DNA from: Chitinophaga pinensis
GTDB lineage: Bacteria > Bacteroidota > Bacteroidia > M30B66
Direction: 5' to 3'
NCBI GenBank assembly: GCA_943333015.1
Contig: CALQRR010000098.1
Coordinates: 1 to 6,425, forward strand
Length of the DNA stretch: 6,425 bases
Shown here: in pieces, positions 6,424 to 6,425 of the stretch
Layout: each line of letters begins with the position of its first letter
Numbering within the stretch: the stretch's first letter is position 1
Position numbers and translations under genes: made by a program
Notes under the pieces: generated by a model
What the model was told of the DNA's origin: nothing
Databases searched by the model: none
The model's input: only the letters and a program-made list of their open reading frames with translations

Positions 6424-6425
6424 TG
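6423..6425 (+). other. Possible start codon of a following gene (TGATG overlap)
   Basis: The stop of the lipoprotein gene, TGA at 6421-6423, overlaps an ATG at 6423-6425 in a TGATG arrangement that often couples translation of adjacent operon genes. The window ends here, so no downstream codons can be read and this may be chance. Confidence 0.25.

Overview
The window looks like a piece of a Bacteroidota chromosome. The evidence is two exact copies of the phylum's -7 promoter element (TAnnTTTG), a lipoprotein with an LSSC lipobox followed by KKE, and several protein families common in that phylum. I did not compute base composition; by eye it is moderate and even, with no sign of a mobile element, phage, tRNA, rRNA or CRISPR array. 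Coding is dense, with seven complete genes and one gene tail.

Left part (1-1914), a signalling block. The last ~41 codons of an upstream gene, possibly a hybrid sensor kinase, end 4 nt before a response regulator fused to a class III nucleotide cyclase. Its base-recognition residues are of the adenylate cyclase type. Facing it tail to tail, with only 3 nt between the stop codons, is an HD-domain phosphohydrolase. The pair is a candidate cyclic-nucleotide make-and-break module, though nothing here proves the substrate of the HD protein. Bases 1787-1914 hold no gene, and I found no convincing plus-strand promoter there.

Middle part (1915-4507), housekeeping and stress genes. A tandem universal stress protein on the plus strand converges, over 17 nt, on a cytoplasmic alpha/beta-hydrolase esterase on the minus strand. 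Further right on the minus strand is an NAD(P)-binding SDR-type epimerase of the TIGR01777/YfcH type. The 110 nt between these two genes hold a weak promoter candidate and no gene.

Right part (4508-6425). A small thioredoxin-fold [2Fe-2S] ferredoxin diverges from the epimerase across about 58 nt. It is followed on the same strand by a surface lipoprotein with an N-terminal Ig-like domain and a C-terminal beta-helix. That lipoprotein has its own promoter and ends in TGATG at the window edge, so another gene may start there.

A practical point for start calling: at three genes (HD protein, esterase, lipoprotein) an in-frame TTG upstream of the first ATG is the last three bases of a -7 promoter box, so the ATG starts are used here. 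I see no clearly new system; the cyclase/HD pair is the best lead.
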